Positions 46,242 to 56,262 are shown, numbered from the stretch's first letter. The stretch is DNA of 64,000 bases from Magnetococcales bacterium (GCA_015232865.1 JADFYU010000005.1:1-64000), one strand, 5' to 3'. A program made the numbers and translations. Notes: generated by a model from the letters alone, not told the origin.

Positions 46242-47636
46242 ATGATACCCTCTTTCAATAATAGTCTTCCCCCTACTCTACAAACCCTGTTAGACGATAT
46301 GAACCATCTGATCGGCCCGCTGTATCTGGTCGGTGGAGCGGTCCGAAACGGTCTTCAGGGAAATCCCCCGACCAATGATCTTAACATTCTGGTGCCCCGA
46401 CCATTGGCCGAGTGCCGCCAAATATTGCTTGATGCCGGCTATTCGACCGGTATCGAGAGCACCCGGCACAACGTTCTGGTTCTGCCGCTCAAGGGGTTCA
46501 AAAAACCTAAAACCATCGAAATATCCACCTTTCGCCACCGTCCCAATCACACCCCCAGTGTCGAGGAGGATCTGCTCCAACGGGATGTTACCGTCAATGC
46601 CATGGCCTATCTGTGGCCAAACGGTCCCATATTGGACCCCTTCAACGGTCAGAACGACCTGAAAAACCGGCTAATCAAATTGGTCAATGGCGCCACGACC
46701 CTACGGGACGACCCCTTGCGGGCTTTGAGATTCTTCCGGTTTGCGCTGCAGCTGGCCTCAACCCCCGATCCCGACGATCTGATCTTGGCCTCTGAAACCC
46801 TGTTGACCCACGTCAACCCCGATCGAACCCGTGCTGAGTTGGATCGAATTTTTTCATTTCCCCTCCGTTCGGAAATGGATATCTACTCTTTCCGGTATCT
46901 GCTCAACACCCCGTTGTGTACCGATTTACTGCACGAGTTGAACAGTCTCAAGGATATCAGGGATAGCGCCAACCCCAACCAAAGTGTTTGGGACCGAACT
47001 ATCCAGACCATTCTGGGTCTCACCTCCATCACTCCGGGAGAGGATCTCTCTCTGTTGGACCTGCGCTGGTCGGCCCTGTTTATCGGCATCAGCTCCACCT
47101 GTGGTGAACGAGAACAGCTTTTCTCCTCTTCCGGGCTTAAGTCATCGCAGGAGGATGACTCTTTATGCTACCGAAAAATTTTGGAGAAATTTTGCTTTTC
47201 CAAACGTCGTCAACGGCGGATTTCCAACCTTCTGCACCATTTAAACCTGGAAATTGACCCTTCGGATCGGACTTTAAAACGGTTGATCAAAGACGCCATT
47301 CCACTGGAAGGACTATACCGGCTCCATCATGCCTGGAATCTGGCCGGGATGACCGAGACAGCTAACAACAATGAAGTCTACCGACAGGAAGATGAACTAA
47401 GTACGCTACTGGAGCGGTGTCGGCTGCTTCGACAAGCCCGATTCCGACCCAGAGCACAGGATCTGGCCATTTCAGGTGGGGATATTCTCAATATGGTCCG
47501 AAAACCACCAGGCCCCTGGATCGGCCAACTTCAAGACACCTTGGTTGACTTGATTGACGAAGAGCCTTTCCAAAACCGCCCAGAAATCCTGACCCAAAAA
47601 ATTCAGGAGTGGATTCTGGAGCAGGATAGCATCTGA
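46242..47636 (+). CDS. class II poly(A) polymerase / CCA-adding nucleotidyltransferase homologue, catalytic site altered
   Basis: A 464-residue protein of the PcnB/Cca family. The head domain is recognisable: YLVGGAVRNGLQG, IEISTFRHRP, LLQRDVTVNAMAY, LDPFNGQNDL and DDPLRALRFFRFA. Active members read VRDxLLG and then DxD, whose two Asp hold the catalytic metals. Here the first is VRN and the second is DLN (AAC codon), so both conserved Asp positions carry Asn, while the third carboxylate (Glu in IEIS) is kept. Loss or change of transferase activity is therefore likely. tRNAs in this window encode CCA, which would reduce the need for CCA addition. Confidence 0.85.
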   Translation: MIPSFNNSLPPTLQTLLDDMNHLIGPLYLVGGAVRNGLQGNPPTNDLNILVPRPLAECRQILLDAGYSTGIESTRHNVLVLPLKGFKKPKTIEISTFRHRPNHTPSVEEDLLQRDVTVNAMAYLWPNGPILDPFNGQNDLKNRLIKLVNGATTLRDDPLRALRFFRFALQLASTPDPDDLILASETLLTHVNPDRTRAELDRIFSFPLRSEMDIYSFRYLLNTPLCTDLLHELNSLKDIRDSANPNQSVWDRTIQTILGLTSITPGEDLSLLDLRWSALFIGISSTCGEREQLFSSSGLKSSQEDDSLCYRKILEKFCFSKRRQRRISNLLHHLNLEIDPSDRTLKRLIKDAIPLEGLYRLHHAWNLAGMTETANNNEVYRQEDELSTLLERCRLLRQARFRPRAQDLAISGGDILNMVRKPPGPWIGQLQDTLVDLIDEEPFQNRPEILTQKIQEWILEQDSI

Positions 47637-47675
47637 AGGAGGTTTTTCATTCCACGGGACTTGAGCGATCCAATT

Positions 47676-47708
47676 CCTGGCAACCGGGATAAGAACTCGG
47701 TTGCCAGG
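47676..47708. terminator. 11-bp perfect hairpin between convergent genes, probable bidirectional terminator
   Basis: CCTGGCAACCG (47676-47686) pairs exactly with CGGTTGCCAGG (47698-47708) around an 11-nt loop. It lies in the 88-nt gap between the ends of the nucleotidyltransferase and LOG genes. Position and symmetry suit a terminator serving both strands, but neither side has a U tract. Confidence 0.55.
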
Positions 47709-47724
47709 CCCTTGCGTCTGCTAT

Positions 47725-48396
47725 TTATTTCAAATTACATTTTTTATGTCCAGGCCCCTGTTGGCGGGCCATGTGACCTTGAATGATTTTGAACGCCTCG
47801 GACGGAGAGTCCACCAAGCTGATCAAGTCCAAGTCACTTTGGCTGACACACCCCTCTTCCAGAACGGTGGATGACCACCAATCCATCAATCCTTTCCAGT
47901 ATTTGGACCCAAAAAGAATAATGGGAAAGGGTTTTATCTTTCCGGTCTGCACCAGAGTCAACGCCTCGAAGAGTTCATCCATGGTTCCGAACCCACCCGG
48001 AAAAATAACGATGGCGTCGGCATGTTTGGCAAACATCAATTTGCGCACGAAAAAATAGCGGAAAGAGAGACTGATATCCTGATATTGGTTGGCCGCCTGT
48101 TCAAACGGTAAGGAGATGTTCAAACCAACCGACTGACTGCCCTTTTTATAACACCCTTTGTTGGCCGCCTCCATGATGCCTGGTCCACCGCCGGTAATGA
48201 CGGCAATGCCCTGATTGGAAAGCTGTCGCCCCAGTTTTTTGGCATTGATGTAAAAGGGGTTGTTTTTTTTCAGCCGAGCGCTGCCAAAAATGGTTACGGC
48301 GTTGCCCAATCCTCTCAGAACTTCGATTCCATCGATTAATTCGGCCTGAATCCTGAAAATACGCCAGGCTTCCGTTGTTTTAAAATCATCTACCAC
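47725..48396 (-). CDS. LOG-family protein (TIGR00730, lysine-decarboxylase-like fold)
   Basis: A 223-residue Rossmann-like protein of the LOG family, often a cytokinin riboside 5'-monophosphate phosphoribohydrolase or nucleotide 5'-monophosphate nucleosidase. The two signature motifs are present: GGGPGIMEAAN and PGGFGTMDE, with an Arg in FFVRK for the phosphate. The start is a GTG at 48396 with GAGGAGAG 8 nt upstream. It lies 33 nt after the helicase gene on the same strand, probably co-transcribed. The older name lysine decarboxylase is not supported by the motifs. Confidence 0.9.
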   Translation of the reverse strand: MVDDFKTTEAWRIFRIQAELIDGIEVLRGLGNAVTIFGSARLKKNNPFYINAKKLGRQLSNQGIAVITGGGPGIMEAANKGCYKKGSQSVGLNISLPFEQAANQYQDISLSFRYFFVRKLMFAKHADAIVIFPGGFGTMDELFEALTLVQTGKIKPFPIILFGSKYWKGLMDWWSSTVLEEGCVSQSDLDLISLVDSPSEAFKIIQGHMARQQGPGHKKCNLK

Positions 48397-48429
48397 TGAT
48401 TGGCTCTCCTCAAATTACCCATTAAGTCC

Positions 48430-51400
48430 CTATTCACCAAACGACCACGCCCTCCACTCCGACATCAGGGGAAAGTACAATCCCAAACGGATGGGACGAT
48501 CTTCCAACATTCTAAAAAGAGTTCCATAACGGTGGAGTTGATCCTGATATCGAATGAGCTCTGAGTTCAGAAATCCCGGAAGATCCCCGCCGGCGTGATA
48601 GCTGGATTTAAAATCGATAATCCATCGAATCCCGTCTGAATCGATAAAACATCGATCGATAACACCCCGGATCAATCGGCCATCCACATGACCACTCAAA
48701 GCAAATTCGGATCGGGAATCTTGATGGGTGCCATCCAATATCCAACGGCCCCGCTCATCCGCCAGGGAGCGTATCAGAGAGAGTTTGACACGATCAACGG
48801 CTGCGCTCAACCCATGTCCGTGAATCCCAGAATTGATCAGGTGGGCGCGGATGGATCGACTCTGTGCTTCAACCCGTTCAGCCGACCAATTGGCGGCCCC
48901 TTCATCGGCAATACGACTGAGATAACGGTGAACGACCGAGCCGACCAACCGGACCGTTTCACCGGCCCAATCAAACAGCACCGGCGGCTCTTCAGTTGTC
49001 ATGGCGTTTAAGGTTGTTGTGCTGATTTCTGGAAGTTTTGGACAGACCCAGTCACTGTTCAAGGCTTGCAAGGGTGGGGCAATCAATTCGCCACCCCCGG
49101 CTCTGCCCCCGGTTTTCGACTCTTCCTTGTCGACCAAACCGGTAAACGGCTGACTTAAAACCGGCCAGAGGGTGCCTAAAAAGGAATTTGGGGCGGGCGA
49201 ATTTCCCTCTTCCACGGTTTCGGCCAGCAGATGCAGATTTTTTTTTGCTCGGGTTACTGCCACATAGAGCAGGCGAGCGGTCTCAAAGGCTGTTTTTTGC
49301 TTATCGACGGATCGAATGAATTTTTGAATGGCATCTTCACTATTTTGGTCCGAGCGGGCAATAGGCGCAAGAAGAGGAGGCCGATCGCCGTTGCTGTTTG
49401 GGTCGTTATCCAACCAAGTCAACAGTTTTCGACTTTCCCCACGGGGGCGCCGGTGTAAACCGGGCAAAATAACCACGTCAAACTCCAGCCCTTTGGCCTT
49501 ATGCAAGGTCATGACCGTCAAATCGGCATCGGCGTGGGGATCTGTCGCCCCATACAGTCCTCCCAACTGACGATTGATTTGATCCAAATCCGGCATGGCT
49601 GTTCGTCCTTCTGAGGCTTCCAGCAGGTCGAAAAAGGTTCGCACATCCAGCAGATCCGCCTCTCTCTTCAATGTGGCTGGTCCGCCCAAAGCCTGCCAGC
49701 ACCCCTCCACCCACCTTCGCCATTCTCCCTGTCCCGGAAAGTGGCTGCCCCGCCCCCGCCTCTCCAGGGTTTGACTCAGAACGGCCCTGACACGCAACAG
49801 CCGGGCCTGACCATCCGCAGACAGACGGCTGACCCGCAAAGAGTCCTGCATCAACTGCCAGATGCTCTTTTCGTGTGCGGGGGAGTGAACATCCGACAGG
49901 GTCGAACTTTCCGGTGGCACATCGACGGGGGGATTCGGGTCGACCAACTGGTTCAGATCAGCCAGGCTGAGACCACACCAGGGAGCGCGTAGGATCGACA
50001 GCCAGGCGATCCGGTCTGCCGGATGGGACAAAGCCCGAGTCAAGGCCAGCAAATCTTGAATTTTGGCTTGATCCTGCAGCGGATTCAACTCAACCGCCTG
50101 GTAGCGCAATCCAACCTGTTCAAAAGCTGGTAAAATGTGCTTGAGATGGTTTCTCGAACGAACCAACACCGCAACGCTCAACCCTTTCTGACGGGCTGCA
50201 ACGGTCAGGGACGCCACCTCTCCGGCTTCGGCCAGGGGATCGTTGATCGGCATGGAGTGAACCCGGACCGCTTCGGTCAGTCCTCTCGGGTGGAAGGCAT
50301 CGGATTCACTATAGGGTACGGCACCGACGGAAATCTCTTCGGTTTGTGGAAAAATATCCGCCATGGCATGGTTGACCCAATTGACAATACCGGCCTCCGA
50401 GCGAAAATTGACCCGTAGAGTCAGGGGAGTCAGGATGATGGGCGCGATGCCAAACCGTCTGGCGTTGAGAAACACCCCCACCTCTGCCTCCCTGAATCGA
50501 TAGATGGATTGCATGGGATCTCCGACCAGAAACAAGGTTTTGCCACTCCCGCCTTCCCAACCGGCAATCAATCGGCTCAACAGTAGGGATTGTGAACGGG
50601 AGGTGTCCTGAAATTCATCGATGAGCAGGTGGGAGATTTGGTAATCCAGTTTCAAACCCAAATTGGTCGGCTGATCCGTTTCTCCCAACGCCAGGATCGC
50701 ACTATGAGAAACTTCGGCAAAATCGACTTTTTTTTGCTCGGAAAAAACCAATTTCAAATGGGCGGCAGCAACCGGCAACAGTGTTAACAAAGCCGAGAGA
50801 ATCTCCCATTGCCCATCTGAATAGCGCAGAGGCGGCAGAAGACGGATATTGAGCAGATTGATTCGAAAAGTTTCAAAGGGGGCTAACGACTCGACCAGAT
50901 CTTTGGCAGCGGCTTTGAATTTTTTCAGGTCGGCCTTCTCCTGAGCGGTCCTGCCGCTGGTTTGCGGTGGAAATCCCTGTTTTTGTGAAAAGCTCTTGCG
51001 CCAATCACCCGGACTGGTCAACAACAACTCGGCCAACCCCAACCAGGGTTCGACCGCTTCCAGATCATCCTCAGGCAGTTGATCCCGTCCGTCCCAGGTC
51101 AGGATGGGGCTGTCCGTCTCGGCCGACCCGGCCAGATGTCGGGCGGCTGTTTGAGCCAACTTCAACAACCCTTGCAACATCGCTGGAGGTAGCGATTGAG
51201 TCAGCTTGCAAATCTGCTCGGCTATGATGGATTGCAGGCTCTCTTCCAGCCTGGGCCGAATTTTTGCTGTCTCCATCTGCAAGTGTGGCAACCATTGATC
51301 CCGACGCGCCAACATGTCAGCCAGCAGATCTTCCGTGCGCTGTCTGTTGTTATCCAGGTGATCCAGCAGGGTGCAGACCGCTTGTGAAATTTCATTGTCC

Positions 51401-51888
51401 TGCGCAAGATGGTCCAGGGTCTCCCGAGCCGCCCGACCATAAAACGGCCAGGCATCGGTCTCGATGGCCGGGGGGCCTCCCAGGCGGGATAAAACCGGCA
51501 TCTGTCTGGCCAGGGTCGAACACAACGAATCGATGGTCAATACCCGCAGTCGGCCCGGATTTTCCTTTAATCCCCACTGATGAAGGGCATCGTGCTCTAC
51601 AGCTTCCTTTGCCAATTCCCAGGTCTGAAGTAAATACGGCTCTTTTGGGGCAGGTTGACTGCCGCCTTCCAGGGCTTCGAGAATGCGACTTTTCATCTCG
51701 GCGGCCGCCTTTCGGGTAAAGGTGATGGCGACCACCTCTTCCGGTTGGTTGACACGAGCCAAAAGCTTTAAAAATCGCAAGGTCAGCAGGCCGGTTTTGC
51801 CGGAACCGGCTGGCGCCTGAACAATAAAGGAGCGGCTCGGGTCCAACGCTTCAGCCCGTTGGACTCCATCGGCTAACGGTTCACTCAT
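48430..51888 (-). CDS. AddA/RecB-like UvrD-type helicase-nuclease
   Basis: An ATP-dependent 3'-5' helicase with a C-terminal nuclease domain for double-strand break processing; about 1152 residues. Walker A QAPAGSGKT lies near the N-terminus, followed by VAITFTRKAAAEM, the DEFQDTS box, VGDPMQSIYRFR, TLHKAKGLEFDVV and VAVTRAKKNLH. The C-terminal PD-(D/E)XK site is GVIDRCFIDSDG and IIDFKSSYH. The frame is open to 51960, but the ATG at 51888, overlapping the partner stop by 8 nt (ATGAGTGA), is the coupled start. RecB and AddA are hard to separate by eye; the AddB-like partner favours AddA. Confidence 0.9.
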   Translation of the reverse strand: MSEPLADGVQRAEALDPSRSFIVQAPAGSGKTGLLTLRFLKLLARVNQPEEVVAITFTRKAAAEMKSRILEALEGGSQPAPKEPYLLQTWELAKEAVEHDALHQWGLKENPGRLRVLTIDSLCSTLARQMPVLSRLGGPPAIETDAWPFYGRAARETLDHLAQDNEISQAVCTLLDHLDNNRQRTEDLLADMLARRDQWLPHLQMETAKIRPRLEESLQSIIAEQICKLTQSLPPAMLQGLLKLAQTAARHLAGSAETDSPILTWDGRDQLPEDDLEAVEPWLGLAELLLTSPGDWRKSFSQKQGFPPQTSGRTAQEKADLKKFKAAAKDLVESLAPFETFRINLLNIRLLPPLRYSDGQWEILSALLTLLPVAAAHLKLVFSEQKKVDFAEVSHSAILALGETDQPTNLGLKLDYQISHLLIDEFQDTSRSQSLLLSRLIAGWEGGSGKTLFLVGDPMQSIYRFREAEVGVFLNARRFGIAPIILTPLTLRVNFRSEAGIVNWVNHAMADIFPQTEEISVGAVPYSESDAFHPRGLTEAVRVHSMPINDPLAEAGEVASLTVAARQKGLSVAVLVRSRNHLKHILPAFEQVGLRYQAVELNPLQDQAKIQDLLALTRALSHPADRIAWLSILRAPWCGLSLADLNQLVDPNPPVDVPPESSTLSDVHSPAHEKSIWQLMQDSLRVSRLSADGQARLLRVRAVLSQTLERRGRGSHFPGQGEWRRWVEGCWQALGGPATLKREADLLDVRTFFDLLEASEGRTAMPDLDQINRQLGGLYGATDPHADADLTVMTLHKAKGLEFDVVILPGLHRRPRGESRKLLTWLDNDPNSNGDRPPLLAPIARSDQNSEDAIQKFIRSVDKQKTAFETARLLYVAVTRAKKNLHLLAETVEEGNSPAPNSFLGTLWPVLSQPFTGLVDKEESKTGGRAGGGELIAPPLQALNSDWVCPKLPEISTTTLNAMTTEEPPVLFDWAGETVRLVGSVVHRYLSRIADEGAANWSAERVEAQSRSIRAHLINSGIHGHGLSAAVDRVKLSLIRSLADERGRWILDGTHQDSRSEFALSGHVDGRLIRGVIDRCFIDSDGIRWIIDFKSSYHAGGDLPGFLNSELIRYQDQLHRYGTLFRMLEDRPIRLGLYFPLMSEWRAWSFGE

Positions 51889-54601
51889 GGGGCTCTCCCA
51901 AACAGTCTGAAGTTTGGCTGGATTGAATCTCGGCGACTCGACATAACAACGGCAATTCACACCATTGGCAGGCGTTGTTTAACGGGTCAACACCAGACTC
52001 ACCCTGACAGTATTGCTCAGCCAAAGCGGTAATGATCCGTCGCCACTCTTTCAATATGGCGGGCCAATCCAGTCGATCGGGGTCACGCTTGCCATCGGCT
52101 AGAACCTCCAGGCCCGGCAAGATAGAGTCCCGATCGGTCAATCCACAAAATCCGTTCTTTTGAGCGCTCAACTGACCATAGGCCAGCGCGGCCAGACGAT
52201 CTCCCAGATAAAGCCCATAGATGAGCATCTGTGGCTCCTGGGGTCGGTCGGAGAACCAATGGTTGATGTTGACCGACCCGGTTTTATAATCCACAATCAC
52301 CCGATCCCCTTGAGTTGAAGAGGAGTGAAGCAGTTGATCGATTCGATCGATGCGAAAGTTGATCTGCATCCCCCCCAGCGACAATTGACCGGACATCTCC
52401 CGCTCTGCCACGATAAAATCAATCTCTCGACCCTGCTCCAAGGCAAGCCATGCCTCAAGCAATCTTTTTTGCCGGGTCATCTCCAGTTGCAAGTAGGCTT
52501 TTGGAAAAAATTGGGCGCTTCGAGCCTCTTGAGCAAGAACGGCTTTTTTTACAGAGTTCCGGATCAAGCCCTTTTTTTCTTCGACCGAGAGTGATTTAAG
52601 GGTTTGCAGAGTTTTGACCTGGCCCCAAAAGTTGGCCAATCCCTGATGGGTTATTTCACCGCGCTCGGCGGCGTTGAAGCCCCAAGCCGGATCTTCCAAG
52701 GGCTGGGCATTCAAACGAAATTTTGCGAAGGCCGAAAAAGGGCAGAGAGCCTGGCTCTTGAGTAGAGAGGTGCCCCCGGTCACTCGGATATCCGCCGCAA
52801 ACGGCCGTGGAAGATTCTCTCTCATGGAGGACAGTCCCCCCTCTTGCATCGAGACAGCGGCCAAAAGTGGATATTCCATCCGGATCAGGGATTCTGGTTC
52901 AACTCGGGGAATCGAGGCGATCAACGGGCTGACCCGCTGTTCCATATCCCCATCACGTGAAAAATAGCTGGCGATGCTTATGGGGGCTGCGCCTAGAATT
53001 CGATGGGTCAACCCTTTGGCAAAGAGAAGTTCACGTTGGGCTGTGGAGCGGGGCAGTTGGTGGGTTCGCTGAAACTCAAAGGGCAAAAAAGGGTTTGGTT
53101 CAGGAATCATCGGCCATTTTTGATCGGTCAAGCCCAGCATCCAGACCCCGTCAAACCGCTCTCCTTCCGCCTCCAATGCACCCAGGATATGCACCTGGGC
53201 CTCGGAGTTTTTGGGTTGAAAAGTGGTGGACGCAGCCAGATCACAGAGAATTTCCAAAGCCTGATCCTCTGGGAGCGAACCCAAAACCAGTTCCAAACCG
53301 GAAAAGCTGGCCAGCAGTTTGCGGAAGGCTTCGATGGCCTGAAACTCCTGACTGCTGACGGTTTTTTCTCCCGGCCATCCCAACCGTTTAAGAATCAAAT
53401 CAAACAGATGCGCCCAATACTCCGGTAGTTGTTCAACAGCCCTTTCCTCCCGTTTTTCAGCCAAAAGCTGCAACGCATCCTGTAAGGCGGAGACACTCTT
53501 GGGAATCCGCTTTTCTCCGTTTTGGATGATATCCGAACAGGAATAAAAGAGGTGTCCCTGTTTGCGAAGATAGGCGTCCAACGCTCCTCGTCCCGCCCAT
53601 TCTGAATCGCCTCCCCGCCAGTATGGGGAGGCCAGCACTCCGGAACCGGTCTGCCAATCCTGCTGATTTTGGGTCCAGGCCAATAACTGAAGTCCGTCCC
53701 GAACAATGGGATAATCTGACAACGGCGCACCCAAGGAGAGGTTGAACAGCGGTTGATCGGGAAACGATCCGCTCTGGGCCAACCCCGGATAAAACACCTC
53801 TGAAAAGAGCCGGATCAAAGGGCTGCGCAGGGTTTGCAGCTCCGGCACAACAATACCGATCACCGGTCTGGACGCCGCATCACCCTTGATTTCTCCCGCC
53901 TCTATCTCTCCTCTGGCCCAACGAGCCGCCGCCAGGATTTCCGACTCCCAATCGGCAAACATCACCCGTTTGACCTGATTTTTCCTGGCCGTTTGTTGCC
54001 AAAGACAGACGGGAACGCCGAGGGACTCCAACTGAGTGAAAAGGGTCGACTGACTGGGAGAAATTTCGTCAAACCCAGCCAGAACCACCCCTTTTGGCAG
54101 AGAAATCCGATCGAGATATTGACAAATAAAGGCAATCAAACCACCTCTGGGTAGCCATCGCCTTTTCTCGCACTGACGTTGGAAGCTTTCGGCCCAGCGA
54201 CAAAAGGCACGGGCATCTTCATCGTCGAATGATTCCGCGTGAGGGAGATCCAGTGACCAGGAGGCGAGAAGATTCCAGGCCTGGTGGGCACTCTGCGCCG
54301 CGCTTTGGGTCCAGAGCAGATTGCCCTTGTCCCCTGAGCGAGCCACCACCCGCTCCCAGATCAGACGTTCCTGAACCTCGCTCAACAAAATGAATTCCGG
54401 TGGCTGTACATCCAATAGCGACCGCCAACATCGATCCAACCAGGATTGAAACGGGAGAATATCCGGCGTCGGCCAGATGGACAAGCCAGCTTTTCTCTGC
54501 TTGATCTCGTACTGACCTTCCAAATATCTGGGCAGTCGCTGGTTGATGGTGATAACCGTCCATTCCTCACTGAGAGCCTGCTGCCACTCTTTTTTTTGCA
54601 T
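51881..54601 (-). CDS. AddB-like PD-(D/E)XK nuclease (TIGR03623-type probable DNA repair protein)
   Basis: A protein of about 906 residues acting with the adjacent AddA-like helicase. It has a diverged helicase-like N-terminal region with no intact Walker A. At the C-terminus is a RecB-type nuclease with VIVDYKTGS as the metal-binding and catalytic Asp-x-Lys. A cysteine in SQALCPFSAF and three in CQWCELPLLC probably hold a 4Fe-4S staple as in AddB. The TIGR03623 family, about 900 residues, is related to but distinct from true AddB. The ATG at 54601 is preferred over the TTG at 54613. Confidence 0.87.
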   Translation of the reverse strand: MQKKEWQQALSEEWTVITINQRLPRYLEGQYEIKQRKAGLSIWPTPDILPFQSWLDRCWRSLLDVQPPEFILLSEVQERLIWERVVARSGDKGNLLWTQSAAQSAHQAWNLLASWSLDLPHAESFDDEDARAFCRWAESFQRQCEKRRWLPRGGLIAFICQYLDRISLPKGVVLAGFDEISPSQSTLFTQLESLGVPVCLWQQTARKNQVKRVMFADWESEILAAARWARGEIEAGEIKGDAASRPVIGIVVPELQTLRSPLIRLFSEVFYPGLAQSGSFPDQPLFNLSLGAPLSDYPIVRDGLQLLAWTQNQQDWQTGSGVLASPYWRGGDSEWAGRGALDAYLRKQGHLFYSCSDIIQNGEKRIPKSVSALQDALQLLAEKREERAVEQLPEYWAHLFDLILKRLGWPGEKTVSSQEFQAIEAFRKLLASFSGLELVLGSLPEDQALEILCDLAASTTFQPKNSEAQVHILGALEAEGERFDGVWMLGLTDQKWPMIPEPNPFLPFEFQRTHQLPRSTAQRELLFAKGLTHRILGAAPISIASYFSRDGDMEQRVSPLIASIPRVEPESLIRMEYPLLAAVSMQEGGLSSMRENLPRPFAADIRVTGGTSLLKSQALCPFSAFAKFRLNAQPLEDPAWGFNAAERGEITHQGLANFWGQVKTLQTLKSLSVEEKKGLIRNSVKKAVLAQEARSAQFFPKAYLQLEMTRQKRLLEAWLALEQGREIDFIVAEREMSGQLSLGGMQINFRIDRIDQLLHSSSTQGDRVIVDYKTGSVNINHWFSDRPQEPQMLIYGLYLGDRLAALAYGQLSAQKNGFCGLTDRDSILPGLEVLADGKRDPDRLDWPAILKEWRRIITALAEQYCQGESGVDPLNNACQWCELPLLCRVAEIQSSQTSDCLGEPHE

Positions 54602-54667
54602 TTTCAAAGACAACCTTTTATAAATCTTTAACAGTCGATGGATACTTTTTCGCCTTTAATTCCCAGG

Positions 54668-54687
54668 CAAGGGGTATATACTCCTTG
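54668..54687. promoter_or_regulatory. 20-bp near-perfect palindrome upstream of the TPR gene
   Basis: CAAGGGGTATATACTCCTTG differs from its own complement at one symmetric pair. It lies 30 nt before the TPR gene and about 67 nt upstream of the divergent addB-like gene. TATATA and TTATAAG nearby may be -10 elements, so a repressor bound here could block the start. No regulator gene is close. Confidence 0.4.
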
Positions 54688-54716
54688 CTTATAAGATTCT
54701 AAAGCTTTTCGAGAGG

Positions 54717-56237
54717 ATGGGACTCTTGCTGTTTTCAGGAATAAAACCAATACGTTCAATACTGTCTATCCTGCTCTTTTTGCTCTCATTCCCCGTGGTA
54801 CCCCGTGCCTGGAGTGGGGAGTCCGCTTGGCAACCCTTTATCGTCGAAGTGTGGAAGGCCGCAACCCCCGAAGCCTACCGTCATGCGACCGGACTTTTTG
54901 AAGAAACCGTCAAGGCCGGCAACAAATTGCCCGCCGATAATCTGAAGTTTATATGGGGATTGAACCGTCTGGCTAGTTTTTATCACTCCCAGGGAAATTT
55001 ATCAGAAGAGGAGGAATTCCGGGTTCGGGCCTTTCATTTGCAAGAACAAAACCTGGGGAAAGACAGTCCGCTTCTGGCCGAACCCCTAAAACAGTTGGCT
55101 CTCATCTGGGCGGAGCGTCAGGAGTATTCTCGCGCCGTTCAGGCTATGGAACGGGCCTTGAAATTAATGGATGATCGATTTGGCCGTGGTCACTTGCTAA
55201 CGGTGGATATTCAAGAAAATCTATCCGACCTTTATCAAAAAAATGGGCAATTCGACAAATCCAAACAGCTAAAAATGGAGGGGATCAGCCAACTCAAGCA
55301 GACCCTTCCCGCCTCCTCTCCCGGACAGGCTGTCATACTGGAACAAGAGGCTGATATTTTTTTCCAACTTGGTCAGGAAGAGCAGGCTGTGGAGGCGCGG
55401 AAATCCGCACTCAACATCTACATGAAAAGCAATGGTCCTTTCCACTTATCTCGAATCAAACTATTGATGTCATTAGCGGATTACAGTCAAAAGTCCAAAC
55501 AGTATGAGGCGGCCCTGGAGTATTATCGCAGTGCATTGGCCATTACCGAAAACATCAAAGGAGTCGATCATCCCGACCTATTCCCCATTCTCATTCAAAT
55601 CGCGCAAATTTATAATCTCTCCGGCAAAACAGTGCTGGGCCGCCCTTTTTTAAACCGCTCTTTGTTGTTGGTCGAAAAAAAACACAGTTCAGACCATCCT
55701 GAAATAGCCTCGGTTGTCTTTGCCCTGGCCGAGAACTATCGCTTTGACAATCAAATTGGACCAGCCATTCCCCTCTATACCCGAGCGACCGCTCTTCTTC
55801 AAGGAGGAAACCTGCCCCCCTCCATTCTATTGGCCAAATCTCTGAGGGGTCTTGCAAAAAGTTTTCAGTCGCAGGGAAAAATCGACTCCGCCGAAAGCAA
55901 TATTCGCAAGGCCATTGAAATCCAGGTAGCCCTCAATGGCGATCAAGACCCTTGGCTACAGGAGGTTTTGGTCGAACATAAAGAGCTGATTCAGAGTTTG
56001 ACCAACAAAATGATGCCCAATTTTTCTTACCCGAAAAAAAGACGGGAAGAGGTTCGTCTGCTTCAGAGGCGACTACATAAAATGGGCATCAACCCCGGCC
56101 CGATTGACGGACTGCCCGGCGTGAAAACGCACCAGGCTGCCGCTAAATTTGCTCTTAAAATGGGTCTTCCTGCCGTCGAAAGAACCAAAAAAGTCGGCGC
56201 ATTCAAGACCTTGATAGATCACCTGCCACCGACATGA
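54717..56237 (+). CDS. exported TPR protein with C-terminal peptidoglycan-binding domain
   Basis: A 506-residue envelope protein. A signal peptide covers about residues 1-35 (hydrophobic run ILSILLFLLSFPVV). Kinesin-light-chain-type TPR repeats run from about 85 to 425 (for example ALEYYRSALAITENI). A peptidoglycan_binding_1 domain lies at about 445-490 (LLQRRLHKMGINPGPIDGLPG). The arrangement suggests a periplasmic scaffold anchored to the cell wall; the partner is unknown. GAGAGG directly abuts the ATG, so the TTG at 54726 may be the true start. DUF302 follows 25 nt later. Confidence 0.82.
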   Translation: MGLLLFSGIKPIRSILSILLFLLSFPVVPRAWSGESAWQPFIVEVWKAATPEAYRHATGLFEETVKAGNKLPADNLKFIWGLNRLASFYHSQGNLSEEEEFRVRAFHLQEQNLGKDSPLLAEPLKQLALIWAERQEYSRAVQAMERALKLMDDRFGRGHLLTVDIQENLSDLYQKNGQFDKSKQLKMEGISQLKQTLPASSPGQAVILEQEADIFFQLGQEEQAVEARKSALNIYMKSNGPFHLSRIKLLMSLADYSQKSKQYEAALEYYRSALAITENIKGVDHPDLFPILIQIAQIYNLSGKTVLGRPFLNRSLLLVEKKHSSDHPEIASVVFALAENYRFDNQIGPAIPLYTRATALLQGGNLPPSILLAKSLRGLAKSFQSQGKIDSAESNIRKAIEIQVALNGDQDPWLQEVLVEHKELIQSLTNKMMPNFSYPKKRREEVRLLQRRLHKMGINPGPIDGLPGVKTHQAAAKFALKMGLPAVERTKKVGAFKTLIDHLPPT

Positions 56238-56262
56238 TAATTAACACTGTTCTGGAGCGATC

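Noticed and set aside
47725..48396. Lysine decarboxylase
   Set aside because: The GGGPGIMEA and PGGFGTMDE motifs identify the LOG nucleosidase family; the decarboxylase name is a historical misannotation.
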